Assembly: GCA_022749755.1 (NCBI GenBank)
Contig: CM040440.1
Location: 19,765,269 to 19,829,268 of the forward strand
Direction: 5' to 3'
Length of the DNA: 64,000 bases
DNA from: Azadirachta indica
Taxonomy: Eukaryota > Streptophyta > Magnoliopsida > Sapindales > Meliaceae
Numbering within the stretch: position 1 is the stretch's first letter; every line of letters begins with the position of its first letter. A program made the translations under genes and the position numbers. The notes under the pieces are model-generated. The model was not told the origin of the DNA. It made no database searches and saw only the letters and a list, made by a program, of their open reading frames with translations. Below are positions 12,734 to 23,301 of this stretch, in pieces.

Positions 12734-13761
12734 TACTGTAGAAGCTTTGATGTATAGATATCCGATAATCAATGCTCAGGCCAGAACAGAAGTAGCTTAA
12801 GCGTCAATTTCAATTTCTCTGAATAAACAAGAAATAGAGATGTAAATAATTTAAGCAGTTAGGACAACAAAAGTACAAGTGATGCGTGAATAAACAAAAT
12901 TGACATGAACTTACTTTAATGGTAAGTTTAATACTATCTACAGGCCTCATGATTTGCTTCAGGTGAAAGAGTCGCCAAATCAAACAACGTTTGAAGTTCG
13001 AAGTTTCAAAACTTCTGCTGGGAAATGACTCTCAATCTTACACACAATCCTAGAAAAATGAATTAAAAAGAAAACTGAGGCCAAACAGACAGACGCTCTG
13101 GGAAGTTGAAATGCTTCCTAAATCTCTGTAGCCTCCATGTCTAAGTACACTAAAAAACAAGTGAATAAAAATTGGCTTTTCTCGTCTTTTGTCGTAGTTT
13201 TCTCTGTTGTTATTCCTTGAGCAAGAACAAGAATCAATTCCCATCCGTCATAATTACCAGCATGAGAGTCACATGATTTAACTGCAAACATGAAGAACAG
13301 TTCTGGCACTTACAGTAAAAGAAGTGTGATATCTATACACTCTTATGCTAAGTACGGGCAGAAAGAGTATCAATTGTATTGCTACTCCCTAGAAAAAAAA
13401 TAAAAAAACAAAAAACACCATCACGGTGAGTAAATAAAAGATAAGCTACTTTCTCTCTGTCTCTGAGCTTTTACTTGCTGTTTATGCTTTCTGGGCGTTC
13501 AAATTTCAGTGTATCAGCTCAGTACCTCTTCTTTTTACAGTCTCAGTCCTGCAAAATGGCCACAAATTCACAACTTTGGAAAGACATAGAGAGAGAAAAG
13601 AACTTTAAACTTAGAAAAGGGAGAGAGTTGCGCTATAGGGTTTGCCTTTTAGAGAGAGAGAGAGAGAGAGTCGTGTTAGTGTTGCATGGAAATCAGCTGT
13701 TTTAGTTTGACAACGCAGCCTGAGGAGAACCGACAGCAGTTTTATCCATAAATGCCTGTGT

Positions 13762-13790
13762 TATTATATTATATTATATTATATTATATT
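13762..13790. repeat. Microsatellite (TTATA)n
   Basis: About five to six perfect pentanucleotide units, TTATA/TATTA. Confidence 0.85.
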
Positions 13791-15099
13791 TTATTAAGAA
13801 AGATGGAGTCATATTTTATGTCCTTTCTGCTCAGAGGTTTTCCGTTTACTAATAGTGTTATTATGGTATTTTGTCCTGACTTCCTTCCCTTGCCCGCCCT
13901 TGGTCTGTCTGTCGACCGCGCTTCGATCTCTTCAGAATGTTTCACTGCTGCACACTTGAGAATGCCCAAAATAAACGCATGCACTCGAAGGAAAGGCTCG
14001 TTGATGATGTCATCGTCAACCACTTATTCTAATTTCTAATTAAAACCTTTTAATCTAATTCGATTTTTAATTAGCACAAATGAAGTATAGAAAGTAATGG
14101 GAATTTAAATTAAAATCTTTTTATTACAAAATCCAAATTCCAAATGTACTCCCCTCGGTACAATTGAATTCAGCATTGGGGACCCAACTCAACTGTATGC
14201 TGCTTTGTTCCGTCTTTGCAATTTAAAGTGGCCACATGCGATTGTTCATGATGCGTTCATTTCAATGGACCCCCAATGAAGCTCGTTTGTTTTTCCCTTC
14301 CATTAATTATTGAATTTCAAATTGCAAACATTGTTTCTCTCCCCAGTTAGTACTCCATTATCACAAAGGATTTATCCTACAGCTCAGATGTTGCTGATAT
14401 CTTTTGTTAAAGATTTTATTGTAAGATATATATATTTATATATATTATTTCATTCTTAGCTGCCCATTTTGACATTGCTATAAAATATATTACGTAAACC
14501 TTTCTTTTATATATATATATATATATATTATAAGTTCATTAATTTTATATAATCTTATATCTTATATTATTTATAAATTATTAAATATAAATATTTTTAA
14601 CAATATAAAATTTAAATTCATCTCATATAAGTGATAATTATATTTTTAATTTACTATTAAATTTAAAGCATAAAACTTAATTTCTTTTAATAATATATTT
14701 TTGGTCTTCTGCGGTAAAATGTTAAAACAAAATCAAAAGGTCACAGAGTAATATGATTATGCATGATGAGTATGATCGTTTTGATTGGGTGATAAATTTA
14801 TATTAATATATTTCATTCGTCATGCACAGTATGGGGACAAAATAATACCTAATCTGATCATCGCTCATGTCTGTGATAGATCGAGGGCTGTGGCCCCAAT
14901 GGTTGCGGGTGGTTGGCCCACTGAGAGAGTAACGTTGAGAAAATTTTACGGAATTGCAGAGAAGACGTATACCACACAGAACAAACCAAACTCGAATGAA
15001 ATCAAATCATCAGTAGGACACACTGATCCCACTCAGATCTAAACCCAATGCACTCCCGTCGTGCGCGCGCCCCAACTACGGTCGTTTTCTTTTCCCCTG

Positions 15100-15130
<31 letters not shown>

Positions 15131-15136
15131 TTTTTG
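15100..15136. repeat. Microsatellite (CT)n followed by a T tract
   Basis: About 11 CT units followed directly by a run of about 15 T. Confidence 0.9.
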
Positions 15137-16510
15137 GTTAATTACTAAATAAAACTTTATTAGCGTAACTTTGGGTCCACTTTTTTCATGCGGTAAAGAC
15201 CGTAAGAGTCGGAAAAATTGGTGTTCATGGGTAGCATTTGATTCTTACATAATCGGAGTGCATGATTAGGTTTTCATGTCTTTGATTTGTAGTAAAGTGA
15301 TCAGGGTTTTCAATGTAATCTTTGTATTATTTCAAGATCTAACAAAAAAGGGCAAAAAAAAAAAAAGATTCCCATGTCTGTTCTCTCTCAAGTCTCAACG
15401 TTTGATCAGACCGCATCAACTTGACTTAATAATTCTCAATTTTCGCAGTACTGTAGGTGATAAAATCATCAACTACTGATGAACGAGGTATTAATAATGG
15501 AGTGGAGGCATCTCTGTTCAGCCAAAAGAAAGTGACTTGTCAAGCTAACGAAAGATTGATTCCAATCCATGGCCATGTATCTCTTTCGGTCTCTCTCATT
15601 ACTTCACGTCTTCGTAAACTTAACCCAATTTTTTATTTAATATAAAATCTTATCTATAAAGTGGATCATGAGTTCCATCGCGCACAGTGAGAGGATTATT
15701 TGACAAAGACAATTATGCATACTGAACATCTCTCTCTTTCTCTGTCAAATAAGATCAATTATGTAAAAGACATACGGGAAAATTCAGCTTAATTACTTGT
15801 CGTTTAATCACCATCATATGGCAATGTTTTATTGGGGACCGCTCTCTACACATTGATCTTCTTCCTCAATTAACTAGTACTTGAATTAATTTTCTTTGTG
15901 AGAAACGATATATGGTCATCATCATTATCATCATGTAGCTGATTAAGTGGAAGTCTCTTTCATTTGTGTTGTCTACAGAGTGTCTAAGAAAACTGTAAGA
16001 AGAAACCTGCAATTTCATATCTTTATGTACGTATGCTATTGCAGCTGCTAGCTGATGAAAACAAATAGAATTGGTTTTATTGACCGAAGCACTATAAGTA
16101 TAGCTAATGGCATCCATCCATTCTTCAATCTTTGATTTTTTTTTTTTTTTTTTAAAACACAGCTAAGATAAGATTGAGTGAGATGAGATTGGCACCAGCC
16201 ACCACATACGATGATATATTGTCCCCTTCAATGGATATTATTAATAATTGTTAAGTATCATTAAAATTATTAGTCAAGACAATCAATACTTCTTCTCATT
16301 ATTACGTGACATTTGTAACCTCGAATCAATCTCATGCTAATCAATGTGTACGATATTGTCATCATGTATCATTGTTCTATTTGGATAAACATCTATCTTT
16401 TTACCATTCCAAAAACTGTTCTTTTTTGCATACAAAGAATAGATAAAAACACAATAAAAGTAATATTACAAATACGAATTATATGTACGCAATTTTTTGT
16501 GAGAACATTG

Positions 16511-16519
16511 TATTATTAC

Positions 16520-16554
<35 letters not shown>

Positions 16555-16575
16555 GGAAAAAAAAAAAAAAAAATA
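16511..16575. repeat. Microsatellite (TAT)n followed by an A tract
   Basis: A near-perfect TAT/ATT trinucleotide run to about 16554, then a long A run. Confidence 0.9.
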
Positions 16576-17852
16576 CAAATTTCAGTTTATGTAGGTAATA
16601 CTTTATATAAAAATTTCTATTATAATATTATTATTTAAATAAGAACAAAGAATACAGACATTAATGTACTGGGCCTATTCTCAATGAAAAAGCTGACAAG
16701 AAAAGAAAATGGGACGGGTCCAAAGGTTATTTTGATTAAGGTCACCAATATATGAAGATTTATCTCCTACATATTTATAATTTTTGTTAGGATTGATTGA
16801 GACAAGTGGGACAAAATTCCACCCTTTCTTTTTATTTTATCTGGAAAGAATCTATAATCTAACCGCGGGCGAACTCTCCCTGACCCTTAAATTTTTAAGG
16901 GAGAACATAAATTCTCACCGGTCCACCCTCATGTTGAATTTTGTTCATTCCTATTTTCTATATATACCAGCTGATAATTATATTATATTTCAAAACATAA
17001 TTCTTAAATATTAATAAATTAATATTTAATTATTGTTATTATTGTGGTCGAGGCTGCGTTTTGAGTTTAGTAATACAAAAGGTTCAGCTATGAGTAGGCG
17101 TTGTTAGGGGAGGAGAGTGAGCAAATCAGTCAAAGTTGGGTCTAATTAACACATACGTAACGTGACCGCATGCATTAATGGGTTGCCTTGCCCACCAGCA
17201 GCAGCATCGTCAAACAAACAACGCTACCGCAGCACGGGACTAGGAAGCCAAACCAACCCTTTAGCCTCCAACTTCACCCCACCATATTTCAAATGAATGT
17301 AAGCTTGCTTATTCATTCATCTATTTTAAAGTAGCTTAAAGTGCTGATTTTTAATTCACAATAACCCTAAAATTATAGACATTACATGTCTTCTAAATCA
17401 CACTTACAAGGCATACTCAGCAAGTCAGAACCATAACAGGTTTTAGAGCACTGAAAAATCACATACTTTCAAAATAAACCAAAAAGTTGTTGAACCTGAA
17501 CCCTACTGCTAGATGCAGTTCATCCTAGACTAAAATGAAACAGGTCACTGAGCATAAAGAAAAAATAAAAAATTATAATAAAAAGAAAAGAAGAGAACAC
17601 AAAACCTGACCCAACTGTGTCCTAATTGCTTGCTATTTTAGTATTCCCTGCTCTTATCAAAGATCTAAACCACAGAAATCAGGAATGGTTGCAATTCCTC
17701 AACAAATATCATAAATTGGTACACTCATTTTCTGAGATGATGGACAACTAGCATTACAAAAACTCCAATTGAGAGCCAAAAGATCTCCAGACATGGATAC
17801 CTCCATAAATAAGTTAAATAGGAAAGAGCTGTTACCATTTGCTTGAAATACT

Positions 17853-20800
17853 TTACTGTTTGATCTTTTTATCATTCCGGGTTCTCTTTCTAAATTCTCT
17901 TTTCTCCACGGAGTACTGCTTTTTGATCAACAAATTGCACATAGCTGTTTTCACAGCTTCTGCAGCTGCCAAAAATACCTTTTCCTCGATGGATGCACTT
18001 CCTTGCAACTTTTCGAGCAGTTTCATCCCTCCAGGTATGTCATTATCTTCCAACACATTTGGCTCTTGCTCAACAGGTTCAGGACTACTTTTCTTAAAAC
18101 CAGAAATAACCTTCACTCGGGATGGAGAGGGACAGCCAAAACCAGGCAAGTTAGAAGCGCCGGTTACCATCCACAACGAACCTGAAGAAGAGCTACTTCC
18201 CAAGCTTGTTGGGATGAAGTTCTCTCCTGCAATGGAAACAACCTGCAAGGACCACAAAAGTTGCAAATCCACGATCATAGTTATGTATGGTTCTTGATTC
18301 ATATATACAGGCAACTATTTCACGTTAACATGCTAATTGATATCTTTGTCCCTTTATGAGCCGTGCAAGTGAAGATGAGGTTGAACTGGATAAACTAATG
18401 TGAGGATCAATTGTGATTTAAAGTAAGATCATGAACAAATCATCAAGAACCAATACTGGTAATTAAATTCATTTGAAACAATATAATTCCATGTTTTCTG
18501 ATCATTTTAGAGATAGCAATGCTGCAACTAATACTTCTCATATTCTTTGGATTCTTACCTTGGCAACAGAAAGGCTTTGAGCAGGAAGGTTGCAGCTCAC
18601 CAACACTATTCCTTGCAGGCTGAAAAGAAATATATATTAGAAAGTATTAAAATCACAAACCAATATATTTCTTCAAGGAAGTGAAGGATAGAACACAATG
18701 CATAAAGCCCTTGCCTTTGAATGGCCACTGCAACAAGTGTGCTATCAGGAATTGTGCATAGATCAGTAACAGTAGAGTAGTCCTCATCACTTCCATCAGA
18801 GACTAAATGTCCTGCCTTCATGAAGCAAGCAACAATGGAACCATGTAAAATAAGCAGTATAAAAGAAAAGCTAAAAACACGGTTCTCTGTAGTTATCTCA
18901 GACTTCACCCTAATTATAATACTAAGACACAATCTACTCATGAGCTTGTGGGACAAATTGATCACATCATACCATTGGGATAAAGAATTTTCATCCAGAA
19001 AATCCTAATAATGGGTTAATCTACAGTTACTTGCAAGAGGATGATAGTACAGTCCCATATTTTCATCAAAACTTGACAAGTGATATTTAGAAGCAGAAGG
19101 GATGATTGGTGATATCATCAGGAACCTCAGAGAAACTTCACAATAAGTGAGAATGAGATACCTTTGCACCAACTTCACAAGTATCAAGGAGAGATCCAGA
19201 GGTAATATCCCACAAGCGAACCTACAGTAGCAACCCGGATAAATTTAATCTAACATCTACATATAATGCGAAAAAAAAAAAAAAACACATTTTAAAACAT
19301 GCAAACTTATCCGTTTAAATATACTGACAGTTGAATCGCCACTTCCTGACACAAGAAACCCCTGAGGGTAATCCACAGTGCAGACAAAGTCAAGGCAGGA
19401 CACAAACCTGTGAGCAATGAAAATGAGAAAAATCAGGCCCAATACCAATTAAGTGTTATCCACAAGAAGTGGATATGAAAACAAGTCAACCAATTTAGGA
19501 CCAAATATTCTGTGTCTGATGCACTTCAAATAGCATTATTTCGGTGATTTCCAGCTCTTTTGAGGTACTCTGGTAGCAATGAGCATATAAGGTCCAGACA
19601 AGAAAAAAAAATCAACAATAAACTCACTCACTCCGTATGTCCAAGGCAGAAGCTCTGTATCTCATGAGCTCCTTCTAAAGGCTTCTTGGGGAAAACTGTA
19701 ACCTGTCAAAAAAGTTATATCATGTAAAAAAGGTGCAAAACCAATCTAGGCAATTATGTAATTCAATGGGCATAGAGAGTTTACACGAATCTTGAAATCC
19801 CGATCTGCACTAATGACAAACCGTCCATCAGGCGAAAATTCCTGCAAATAGTACAGGTCAATAGTAGGCCAGGTTGCTGGTGAAAGTTATATACGCAAAA
19901 AGCTTTCAAAGCACTTGTGCCAAACCCCACCCCTGGGTGGAAGAAAAAGAGGAAAACAAAAATAAGGATTCACACATATGAATATGGAAATGAAGGGGAA
20001 AAAGAGTTTAATTGGTTGTGAATTTCCTTTTAAAATTCTGATCCATTTAGAAAGATTAGATTATGTGAATGACTCACCAGGCTAGTAATTATGCTACAAT
20101 AGTGGGCAAGCAGTGGTGCTGCCTTCTTATCAACTACTGCTTCACTCTCCTCAAGCTCAGGCGACCCCACAACCCAAACAACTCCAAATTTGTCCGCAAA
20201 ACAAACATGTCGACCGTCATTACTTATGGCAACTGCACTAACTCTCTTCTCAGAGCACCTTTAATGTTCATAATAATTAAGGAATTTTCTATTAAGAACC
20301 TTTTTGCAGAGATAAAATACACTTAGTGGTTGATATGAAAATTATGATTCTTCTTTAAACTCATAATTCCCTATGCAGGCTTTGAAAACTTACACGGAAC
20401 TAATACACCGCCAAGTATCAGCAGACCATATCTTGACGACTTTGTCATCGCCAGCAGATACAAAGAGCTTCCCATTTGCACCATATCGAATAGCCCTTAT
20501 AGAATCTTTATGAGAAGGCGAGTCAGAAGCATCCAACAAAGAAACCGCACAATCTCCACTATCAAATTGAATGTACAAACAATGAAATCAATATGTTTTG
20601 AGAGCTGAAATCAACAGAAACTTGCAGAAGCGACTAATCCAATTTCCCTAAATTCGGATTTTCTGTGAAACAGAGTGAAAGCTATAGAAATGACTATCCT
20701 ATTAATTTGCCAAATTCAAAATTTTCACAATTTCAGAACTGCAAAAACACTTTCAACTGTATCGCGAAGTGTCGAGCAATTTACAGGAAACAATAATTTC

Positions 20801-21010
20801 ACTAATTTAAAAATTTTAATAAAAGCTGTATGACTGATGATTTCCAACTGAAGAAGAAAAACCCGAAATAGCTTACAGGAGATCATAAACTCGGAGGTCG
20901 GGACCGACGGCGACAGACACCGAACTCTGGTCCGGGTGAACTGCAATCAGAGCCGGAGCTACCTCAACGTCTCTGTTGTTTTCTCTCTCTTCGATTTGAT
21001 TATCCTCCAT
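17853..21010 (-). CDS. TRM82: tRNA (guanine-N7)-methyltransferase non-catalytic subunit, TRM82/WDR4 homologue
   Basis: Ten exons, in order 20877-21010, 20394-20558, 20078-20258, 19785-19841, 19632-19702, 19329-19407, 19162-19221, 18715-18815, 18559-18619 and 17853-18242, give an uninterrupted frame of 432 residues. WD40 blades are visible, for example GDDKVVKIW at 81-89, FSPDGRFVISADRDFKIR in exon 4 and VRLWDITSG at 230-238. The C-terminus is a basic tail ending KKIKQ. In yeast and humans this WD protein holds the catalytic subunit TRM8/METTL1, and the complex makes m7G46 in tRNA. Eight introns are GT-AG. The eighth, 18620-18714, starts with GC after CAAAG (CAAAG|GCAAGG), which is needed to keep the frame. 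A U1 snRNA gene ends about 360 bp upstream on the same strand. Confidence 0.9.
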
Positions 21011-21366
21011 TTTTAGCTTCGGTTAGCTTCAGCGAAAGAGTTTCTTTCAGGGTTTTGGTTTTGTGCTTTTATTAAAAAGCTCTCGATCAGGGGTTTACCG
21101 ATTTTTTTATTTTATCCAGCGTTCAATAGTTAGGGTTTGCGCTACATTAGTTTTCCAAAGGCCCAAGTGCCCCCTGAAAGGGCTCCTTTCAATTTACTTC
21201 GTGCAACACCCGACTTCAATCTTTTGCGTCCCATTATAACCACGCTTTTCGCATTCTCAAACCAATAACCGTTAAACCTTAAAATCTTCTAGAATGCTAG
21301 CGCCTCCGCTTAACTTAGAGCCCAGAACCCTTAAAAACCTCCAAACCTTTTTAATTCTCATTGGAA

Positions 21367-21526
21367 AGGGGCCGCGCGAACGCAGGCCCCCACTACCACA
21401 AATTATGACGTAGGCTCTGCCACATTGGACAGACCTTAGGCTGGTGCACCTCCCCAGTGCAATAGAGGCCACCAACCTAGGCCATGGGCCTTCATGATCA
21501 CCCATTGACCCCGTCCAGGTAAGTAT
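21367..21526 (-). ncRNA. U1: U1 spliceosomal snRNA
   Basis: Read on the minus strand from 21526, the RNA starts ATACTTACCTGG, the U1 5' end that pairs with 5' splice sites. It continues with a stem-loop carrying GATCATGAAGG (U1-70K-type loop), then the stem around CATTGCACTGGGGAGGTGC, the Sm site ATAATTTGTGG and a 3' hairpin GCGTTCGCGC ending GGCCCCT. The length is about 160 nt, as expected for plant U1. All landmark elements look intact, so this is likely a functional copy. U1 forms the core of the U1 snRNP and defines 5' splice sites. The exact 3' end is uncertain by 1-2 nt. Confidence 0.93.
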
Positions 21527-21550
21527 GTTGCACTTTCCTAGTCTCCCCCA

Positions 21551-21602
21551 TATTATACACACGCTTGCCCTACCGATTTCTCTTCCGTCTCCGATGTGGG
21601 AC
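21551..21602 (-). promoter_or_regulatory. Plant snRNA promoter: USE and TATA box of the U1 gene
   Basis: The minus strand carries GTCCCACATCG (21592-21602), matching the plant upstream sequence element RTCCCACATCG. A TATA box, TATAATA, lies at 21551-21557, about 30 bp before the U1 start. USE and TATA are separated by 34 bp, the spacing known for RNA polymerase II plant snRNA genes; polymerase III types are about 10 bp closer. This supports correct orientation and activity. Confidence 0.9.
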
Positions 21603-22263
21603 TTTCTAGGTTCCGCGTCTGTAGGCCTTACTCATCTGCGATTCTTTTAAAACAGCTTTAAGAGTTAAGAAACACTAGCCAGAAATAACTATGAGCTGAC
21701 AACGTAAATCGCAGTTACCAGACGAGTAGATGCAGCGGTGGTAGCACCTATTTAAAGTTTCTTTTAGTGTAAAAATCAAATTACTGGCATGGTTGCCGCT
21801 CTTCATATTAGAATATAGAATCTCAGCACTTTCACATTACTGGCATGGTTGTATATTTCACGATTCTCTATCTGGAACGTCAACTCTCTTGCATCAAACA
21901 AGGGCATATGCAGCAAAAATAGCATCAATTAACAACAATAAATAAATATAAACTAAAGCCACAGAAATTGTTATTGTCGATTCAAATACTCGATAATGGA
22001 AAAAAAATAACACTTTTCATCCCTGCTACTACTACATAATTCATGTACCACTCATCGTTTCCAGTCAAACTCATCAAAACCTTTCCTTTAGCAGGAGTCT
22101 ACCTCTGAAACTCCTAAAATCAAGTAAAAACAAGGCCAAAGATTATGGCTTACAAACATAACAGGGTAGCCAGCAAGATGCTCATTCCTTGTCTCCAAAA
22201 GAAGATATGCCCCAACAATAGTACAATTTTCACAACAAAGCAACAGTTAGAATTCATGGATAA
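21603..22263. other. Spacer between U1 snRNA and the SKIP30-like gene
   Basis: No gene seen. The part nearest 22263 is likely 3' UTR of the minus-strand F-box/kelch gene. TTACTGGCATGGTTG is repeated at 21781 and 21838, a short local duplication. Confidence 0.5.
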
Positions 22264-23301
22264 TTAAATTCTAAGCTGCGTACACCCAAGAATTGTTCCA
22301 CGACACCGTGTCATTGGAGCTACCTGCCGCCAACCTGGTCTCTCAGCCCCAACAGTCAAGACATCAACATCAGACATTGGTTTGATATCCCAATTCAACC
22401 TATCAGGGCCAATCACCCCTCCAATTATGTAAATGTCACCACCCATTCCAATCATTGCAAACCCAATTCTCCTCCGAAACTCAGAGGCTGAAGCTACCAT
22501 CTTCCTCACTTCCCGGTCTTGTTTGATAATAAGTCCATGGCTTATCACATAGATAGAACCTTGAACAATTGCCATTGGACCCTGAAGCCAACCATAATCT
22601 TCAACTGTCCACCCAAGACCCATATGGTCTAACACTTGCACTGTTGACAACCCCTTGTGTAGGACGTGTACCTTTTCCCCAATAACCACTCCTGTGCATG
22701 CCGAATTATGAGTGCGATGGAGATCAGGAATTGGGACCCAGACATCCTTATCAGGATCATACATTTCTGCTTGAGAAATAGACTTCCGGCAGCTGGTGAA
22801 ACCCCCTGCAACAACAATCTTTCCATTCAAAGCGCAGCATGCAAACATCGCACGAGGCACAAGCATGGATGCACGTGGGGACCACTGACGTATAACAGGG
22901 TCATATGACCAGACCTCATTGGTAGCAAAACTCCCATCTTGGTCTCCAGTCAATGGGTCAACAGCATCGCTGCCACCACCAAGCACGAAGAGCTTTCCAG
23001 CAGTGGAGACAACGCCAAAGTGTGCAAGGTGCCTGATTTTTGAGGGAAGAACAGGTAGAGTAATCCAAATGTCTCTCAGAGGGTCATAAAGCTGCCATAC
23101 ATTTTCAGGGTCAAAAGCGCACACACAGAGTAGATCCTCTGATGAACCAACCTCCTGTCGGGCCTTAAAAAGGTCGGGGCTACGAATAGCAGCTCTCCAA
23201 GAACGAGAAACAAGCTCCAACTTAGGATGGAGGTAGAAGGGAACCCGTGCAAGGCACCTGAGGGCAACTGCGTCTGGAAGACCTTCAATCAGTTCAGACA
23301 T
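22264..23301 (-). CDS. SKIP30: F-box/kelch-repeat protein, SKIP30-like
   Basis: An intact single-exon frame of 345 residues. It starts at the ATG at 23301 (MSELIEGLPD), the first ATG in frame; the frame is open three codons further, only to a GTG. Residues about 3-45 form the F-box (LIEGLPDAVALRCLARVP, then LVSRSWRAAI), which docks on SKP1/ASK in an SCF ubiquitin ligase. After it come kelch repeats with the GG plus Tyr/Trp pattern, for example GKLFVLGGG, EVWSYDPVIRQW, GKIVVAGGF and AEMYDPDKDVW, which form a beta-propeller for substrate binding. The sequence and length closely fit the SKIP30 group as I remember it. The substrate is not predictable from sequence. Confidence 0.9.
   Translation of the reverse strand: MSELIEGLPDAVALRCLARVPFYLHPKLELVSRSWRAAIRSPDLFKARQEVGSSEDLLCVCAFDPENVWQLYDPLRDIWITLPVLPSKIRHLAHFGVVSTAGKLFVLGGGSDAVDPLTGDQDGSFATNEVWSYDPVIRQWSPRASMLVPRAMFACCALNGKIVVAGGFTSCRKSISQAEMYDPDKDVWVPIPDLHRTHNSACTGVVIGEKVHVLHKGLSTVQVLDHMGLGWTVEDYGWLQGPMAIVQGSIYVISHGLIIKQDREVRKMVASASEFRRRIGFAMIGMGGDIYIIGGVIGPDRLNWDIKPMSDVDVLTVGAERPGWRQVAPMTRCRGTILGCTQLRI

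Larger units (their letters stand above)
12734..17852. other. Leader of the FLZ gene, then a gene-poor AT-rich spacer
   Basis: The first ~1 kb is the presumed leader and promoter side of the FLZ gene, with a GA-rich tract near 13655-13676. The rest holds no convincing coding exon. It contains microsatellites at 13762-13790 (TTATA)n, 14508-14529 (AT)n, 15100-15121 (CT)n and 16511-16554 (TAT)n. The segment from about 17350 to 17852 is probably 3' UTR of TRM82. Confidence 0.45.

Noticed and set aside
21272..21562. 96-codon minus-strand frame as a protein gene
   Set aside because: It is a chance frame through the U1 snRNA.
21190..21640. Cassandra-type TRIM element with 5S-like sequence (GATGTGGGAC motif)
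   Set aside because: The motif is the reverse complement of the snRNA USE, and the following sequence is U1 snRNA.
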